From: an uncultured Paracoccaceae bacterium
GTDB lineage: Bacteria; Pseudomonadota; Alphaproteobacteria; Rhodobacterales; Rhodobacteraceae
NCBI GenBank assembly: GCA_943787985.1
Contig: CALSOO010000001.1
Location: forward strand, 344,060-408,059
DNA: 64,000 nt
Reading direction: 5' to 3'
This document shows, piece after piece, positions 60,536-64,000 of the stretch. Each line of letters starts with the position of its first letter. Position 1 is the first letter of the stretch. The notes beneath the pieces were generated by a model. That model had not been told where the DNA came from. It did not search any database and saw only the letters and a program-made list of their open reading frames with translations. Position numbers and translations under genes: made by a program.

Positions 60536-61567
60536 TCAGCGGCGTTTTTTCCAGCTCGGGGCGGACTTGTTGCCCCGTGCACCAGTCATAACGGGCGTAT
60601 TTTCCTGGTTTTCCTCGACCAGTTTGCGCCAGCGGTCAAGGCGCGCGGGATCCAGGTCACCGGCAGATACGGCGCGCTGTATGGCACAGCCCGGTTCATG
60701 TGCGTGAGTGCAGTCGCGGAATTTGCAAGTGGGGGCCAGCTCGGTGATTTCAGCGAACAGGACGTCCAAACCGGTTGCAACGTTACTGACGTGCAAGGTG
60801 CGGATGCCGGGTGTGTCAATGACCCATCCGCCGCCGGAAATGGTGTGCAATGACCGCGATGTGGTCGTGTGGCGTCCTTTGGCATCGCCCTCGCGAATGG
60901 CGCCAGTCGCTTGGGCGTCTTCGGGAGATTTTGCCGCCAGTGTGTTGAGCAATGTGGACTTTCCAACGCCTGATGACCCGACCAATGCAACGGTTTGGCC
61001 GACGCCGCACCATGGGGCCAGCACGTTTGCTGCGGAGCGGTCGGTCGCGTTTAAAGTTACGACATCGAGCCCCCGTTGCAGGGCTGCTGCCTCGGTTGTG
61101 TAGGGCGACGTATCGGCCGTCTTGTCGGCTTTTGACAAGACGATAACAGGACGGGTTCCAGCCTCGTTCGCGAGAGCGAGGTACCGCTCGAGGCGCGCAG
61201 GGTTAAAGTCGTCGTTGCACGAGGTCACAATAAACAGGGTATCCACATTGGCCGCAATCAATTGAGGAACGTGTGCGCCCTCGGTCTTGCGTTGCAGCAG
61301 GGCGTGACGGTCGAGGCGTCGCACAACTTCGTGGGTCTCGGGGGCCGCCAAAATCCAGTCACCAACTGCAAATTCGGTGGTCTTTGTTCCAACTGGAAGG
61401 CTTGGCTTGATGGGTCCAAGTGAAGACTGTGCCGTCATTCGGGACCGGTGCACTGTTGCGATTCGAAGGCGAAGGAGGTGGCCTTCATCAGGGGCAATCT
61501 GATCCTCAAAGAAAGAGGTCCATCCAATGGTCGCCAAGGGGGCGGGCGTATGATCGGTGTTTGGCAT
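60536..61567 (-). CDS. rsgA: Small ribosomal subunit-dependent GTPase A
   Basis: This intact protein takes the start at ATG 61567 after AGAGAG, giving MPNTDHTPAPLATIGWTSFFEDQI; about 343 aa. An OB-fold leads into a circularly permuted GTPase: G4 VLSKADKT, then G1 VGSSGVGKSTLLNTL and G3 DTPGIR. The zinc finger CKFRDCTHAHEPGC follows, and the basic tail SAPSWKKRR. It checks the 30S decoding site late in assembly. An upstream frame to 61630 offers other starts. Confidence 0.92.
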   Translation of the reverse strand: MPNTDHTPAPLATIGWTSFFEDQIAPDEGHLLRLRIATVHRSRMTAQSSLGPIKPSLPVGTKTTEFAVGDWILAAPETHEVVRRLDRHALLQRKTEGAHVPQLIAANVDTLFIVTSCNDDFNPARLERYLALANEAGTRPVIVLSKADKTADTSPYTTEAAALQRGLDVVTLNATDRSAANVLAPWCGVGQTVALVGSSGVGKSTLLNTLAAKSPEDAQATGAIREGDAKGRHTTTSRSLHTISGGGWVIDTPGIRTLHVSNVATGLDVLFAEITELAPTCKFRDCTHAHEPGCAIQRAVSAGDLDPARLDRWRKLVEENQENTPVMTGARGNKSAPSWKKRR

Positions 61568-61765
61568 TTCGCTCTCTTGCATGATCGCCACGATGCAGGG
61601 ATGCAAGCTTTTCCGCACGTTAGGGGTCATTTTGGCGATATTCTTTCAGTTTTTGAGCTGGTGAGATGGCTTTGTTCTTGCCTGCAACTTGCGTGTGTCA
61701 CCTGGCAATTGTTCGCGTTTTACGGGAGGTAACGCGCGAAAAGGCTTTGTATTTGGTTAAACTTA

Positions 61766-61783
61766 TGTAAACTAAAATTGACA
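61766..61783 (+). promoter_or_regulatory. TGT-N12-ACA box upstream of the AerR-like gene
   Basis: TGT (61766-61768), twelve bases, then ACA (61781-61783) match the operator pattern of PpsR/CrtJ, the redox- and light-responsive repressor of photosynthesis genes. AerR/PpaA proteins are its antirepressors. The box is 75 bases before the start of an AerR-like gene. A chance match in a gap of about 290 bases is perhaps one in twenty. The right half also reads as a -35 (TTGACA). Confidence 0.45.
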
Positions 61784-61857
61784 CTTGTGGGTGCTGCACT
61801 ACCTCACGACTGTGCAAGCCGCTGGGCGAATTACCTCAGGCAAGGGGGGGATGGAAT

Positions 61858-62680
61858 ATGTTGTCAGAAACCGGACTAAGTGATGCGTTGGGGCTGTATG
61901 ACCGGTCCAATCTCGAAGTGCGCACGCTCAAATCCAGACTTCATGAAGACGAAGTCGGTGGGATTGTTGAGGAGGTGTTGAAATCGCGTGAAAGCGCATG
62001 CAAACCGCCTTACCGACACGATAGATGCGCCATCCCGTCTTGAGGTTGAAAAGCTGTGTTACGCTTTGATTGCAGATGATCCCCAAGAGGGGCACAGAAT
62101 TATCGAAAGCGTGTATCAGGACGGTGCGAGCCTTGATGCGATATATTTGAACTATCTTGCCGAGGCCGCGACCGTTCTGGGGGAATGGTGGGACACAGAT
62201 TTTGTATCTTTTTTCGAAGTTTCCATCGGGACAAGCCGTATCTATTCCATTCTGCGTGGATTGAGCCACTTGTTCCAGGGGGACATAAAAGCTCAGGTAA
62301 AGACTGCCGTGTTCGCAACCATTCCTGACGAAACCCACATTTTGGGTGTCCGGATGGCCGCCGATCTCTTTGCAAAAGAAGGCTGGGAGATCGATCTTAT
62401 TGTTGGCAAGACGCATGACGAATTGGTCGAGCAAATCTCTCGGTCCAGTTGCCGGATTATTGGGCTGTCAGCGGGAGGGAAACATTCGGCAGCGGCTTTG
62501 GCGCGTTTGGTGATTGCTTTGCGGATCAGCAACCCTGCGGCCGCGATATTCCTGAGTGGTCAAATTACCAGCAAAGCCAAAGATGTCATCGAGGTCATGG
62601 GCTTGGACGGTGTGGTGAGCGACATTCCATCGGCGCTGGAACTGGCCAATGATATTTGGGATCGTTCAACGACCCAGTAA
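61858..62680 (+). CDS. B12-binding regulator of the PpaA/AerR type (one indel)
   Basis: MLSETGLSDALGLYDRSNLEVRTLKSRLHEDEVGGIVEEVLKSR continues, after a one-base deletion at about 61987, into VKAHANRLTDTIDAPSRLEVEKLCYALIADDPQEG, the helical SANC-like domain EWWDTDFVSFFEVSIGTSRIYSILR, and a cobalamin-binding Rossmann domain: FATIPDETHILGVRMAADLFAKEGWEIDLIVGKTHDELVEQI and IIGLSAGGKHSAAALARL. The order and motifs match PpaA/AerR, which bind B12 and modulate PpsR/CrtJ. No photosynthesis genes are in the window. Confidence 0.75.
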
Positions 62681-62699
62681 CCGAGCCTTCTGTTCGTTG

Positions 62700-62738
62700 C
62701 GTCGAGGGCCGGCTCATCTATCGGCCGGTCAATTTTTT
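62700..62738 (+). terminator. Weak candidate terminator after the AerR-like gene
   Basis: GGCCG...CGGCC within GGGCCGGCTCATCTATCGGCC is followed by TCAATTTTTTGCG. The stem is short, so this is tentative. Confidence 0.4.
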
Positions 62739-62821
62739 GCGACTTTGCTTTATCATGATTTGCATAAGAGTGCGCAACAGGTAACTTTGGTGGTGAACAT
62801 GGCCGCGTGAAGGAACCTTCT

Positions 62822-62985
62822 ATGCCTGCACAATCGCAAGACCGCGCACCGGAATTGTTGCTTGGTGCCTTGGTCGCGGATGCGGCGACATTGGGATTGC
62901 ACTGGATCTACGATCAGGATCACATCCAGCGTATTGCACCACAGGCACCAGAGTTCCGTACTCCTTCTGCAGCAGACTACCTGTC
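62822..62985 (+). pseudogene. ADP-ribosylglycohydrolase-family gene, N-terminal remnant cut by an IS
   Basis: The start at ATG 62822 gives MPAQSQDRAPELLLGALVADAATLGLHWIYDQDHIQRIAPQAP and continues to PSAADY. This is the first roughly 53 residues of an ADP-ribosylglycohydrolase-fold protein (GALVGDAxGxxxxW pattern). Beyond about 62985 the frame stays open but the protein no longer fits the family and runs into the IS110-type element. The rest of the gene, if present, lies beyond the window. The junction is estimated to within about 15 bases. Confidence 0.7.
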
Positions 62986-64000
62986 CGTAATGGGATGTAC
63001 CGGCTGCTTCACCCAGCGGGTTAGACTGAGTCTAGTTTCACCTGCATATAGGAGAAGTAGCATGGCGAAGAATGGTTTTGATAAACTGATGTCAGTTGGC
63101 ATCGATATTGGCAAAGACGTCTTTCATTTGGTTGGCTTTGATCGGGATGGTCAGCGTGTTCTGCGCAAGAAGATCAAACGCATGGCTTTGATCGCGACGT
63201 TTGAAGAATTGCCTCACTGTATCGTTGGCATGGAAGCTTGCCTGAGCGCACATTTTGTCAGTCGAACACTGCGCAAGATGGGATTTGAGCCTCGGATCAT
63301 TCCGGCGATCTACGTGAAGCCGTTCAATAAAGGCCAAAAGAACGACTACAATGATGCTGAAGCCATCGCCGAGGCTGCTCTGCGGCCTAATCTCAAAACA
63401 GTTTCTGAGAAAACGCAGGAGCAACTTGATCTGCAGGCGCTGCATCGCGTGCGTTCCCGGCTTGTGTCGCGGCGGACGGCGACGATGAACCAGATCCGTG
63501 CCTTTCTGATTGAACAAGGGATCACTGTTCGCAAGAGCGTGGCCGCGCTGCGCAGCTCGCTCGATGCAATTTTGGAGAACCGCAGTAGCGAGATATCGCT
63601 GCGTATGCGCAAGTTGATTCTTGGCCTTCAACAGGATTGGATCTGGACGGACAAGCGGATCGAGATGACGACGGCTGAGATCAAAGCTGTCAGTGAAAGC
63701 GAGGCCAGTTGTCAGCGCCTCATGACCATTCCAGGCATTGGACCGATTATCTCGACCGCAGTCGTAGCTGCCGTGGGGACTGGCGAAAGCCTATGATCGT
63801 GGCCGTGATTTTGCAGCTTGGTTGGGACTTGTGCCGCGCCAGCATAGCACGCGGACTCACTATTTTGGGCGCATCACAAAGCGAGGTAGTCGATATCTAC
63901 GCATGCTGTTCGTGCAGGCCGCACAAGTCATCATGATGCGACCCAAAATTGGCCAAAGTTCAGTTTTGGCGCATGGTTGGAATCCGCCTCAACGCGTATG
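62986..64000 (+). mobile_element. IS110-family insertion sequence (truncated by the window end)
   Basis: The element starts shortly after 62985, where the host gene's homology ends, and includes a leader of about 75 bases with GGAGAAG before the transposase ATG at 63062. No terminal inverted repeats are visible, which fits IS110-type elements. The right end is outside the window, so subgroup and target duplication cannot be settled. Confidence 0.7.
63062..64000 (+). CDS. IS110-family transposase (partial; one indel)
   Basis: It starts at ATG 63062. The N-terminal DEDD catalytic domain contains SVGIDIGKDVFHLVGFDRDG, the acidic residue region CIVGMEACLSAHF, and VKPFNKGQKNDYNDAEAIAEAALRP with its Asp pair. 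The C-terminal transposase_20 part has CQRLMTIPGIGPIISTAVVAAVG. An extra base at about 63790 changes the frame; downstream, another frame reads DFAAWLGLVPRQHS and MLFVQAAQVIMMRPK. It runs past the window end. The indel could be a sequence error or real decay. Confidence 0.88.

Noticed and set aside
56298..61857. Far attachment site (second copy of the tRNA-Arg 3' end)
   Set aside because: I scanned for the T-arm and acceptor sequence by eye and found only short chance matches, for example near 55033 and 57770.

Overview
The window reads as a chromosomal segment of a roseobacter-group alphaproteobacterium (Rhodobacteraceae). The evidence is the gene content and order: str, S10, spc and alpha ribosomal genes; a degP-like protease, rarA, crcB, rluC, HAD phosphatase and ATP12 run; an aapJQMP amino-acid transporter; a rpmH-rnpA-yidD-ttcA-yidC-MOSC-engB-argB run; pcaHG; and a PpaA/AerR-type B12-binding regulator. 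This is inference from conserved proteins, with no database search.

Layout. 1-1.4 kb: the end of a DMT-family exporter, a rhamnosyltransferase-like protein and a small Cys protein. 1.8-30.3 kb: ribosomal supercluster rpsL-rpsG-fusA-(lipoprotein)-tuf // rpsJ-rplC-rplD-rplW // cspA // rplB-rpsS-rplV-rpsC-rplP // rpmC-rpsQ-rplN-rplX-rplE-rpsN-rpsH-rplF-rplR-rpsE-rpmD // rplO // secY-adk // rpsM-rpsK-rpoA-rplQ. The cluster is cut into blocks by insertions of 0.7-4.6 kb. Several inserts hold AT-richer or opposite-strand genes. Most blocks end in a factor-independent terminator, and most restart from a strong promoter; four of these share TATACG at -10 and a 17-bp spacer. 30.4-36 kb: degP-like protease, rarA, crcB, rluC, HAD, ATP12. 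36.1-40.7 kb: aapJ-aapQ-aapM-aapP. 40.7-49.9 kb, minus strand: ferredoxin-like protein, sterol desaturase, argB, engB, MOSC, yidC, EAL protein, ttcA, yidD, rnpA, rpmH. 50.1-53.7 kb: TVP38/TMEM64-type membrane protein, FAD-disulfide reductase, sensor kinase. 53.8-56.3 kb: tRNA-Arg(ACG), a tyrosine integrase and two unknown genes, which look like a small tRNA-targeted island. 56.7-64 kb: DUF2461 protein, pcaHG, a MmgE/PrpD protein, rsgA, an AerR-like regulator with a PpsR/CrtJ-type box upstream, and an ADP-ribosylglycohydrolase gene cut off by an IS110-type element that runs off the window.

Data quality. Many indispensable genes (rpsL, rpsG, fusA, tuf, rplD, rpsM, rpoA, rplQ, rarA) and many others carry small indels, although their protein sequences are otherwise well conserved when read across frames. 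They cluster in blocks (1.8-6.1, 9.5-10, 28-33, 35-40, 50-53.7, 59-60 and 61.9-64 kb) and are absent from 10-27.6 and 40.7-58.9 kb apart from the 50-53.7 kb block. I treat them as sequence errors, annotate the reconstructed genes from start to true stop, and state where the frame changes.

How the genes work together. The ribosomal blocks, EF-G, EF-Tu, SecY, adenylate kinase and RNA polymerase alpha supply core expression machinery, with a cold-shock protein inside the cluster. YidC, YidD, RnpA, L34, EngB, RluC and RsgA add ribosome, RNA and membrane-insertion functions. The most unusual structure is the pattern of insertions into the ribosomal cluster, with shared promoters, short perfect hairpins and a 41-bp inverted repeat.
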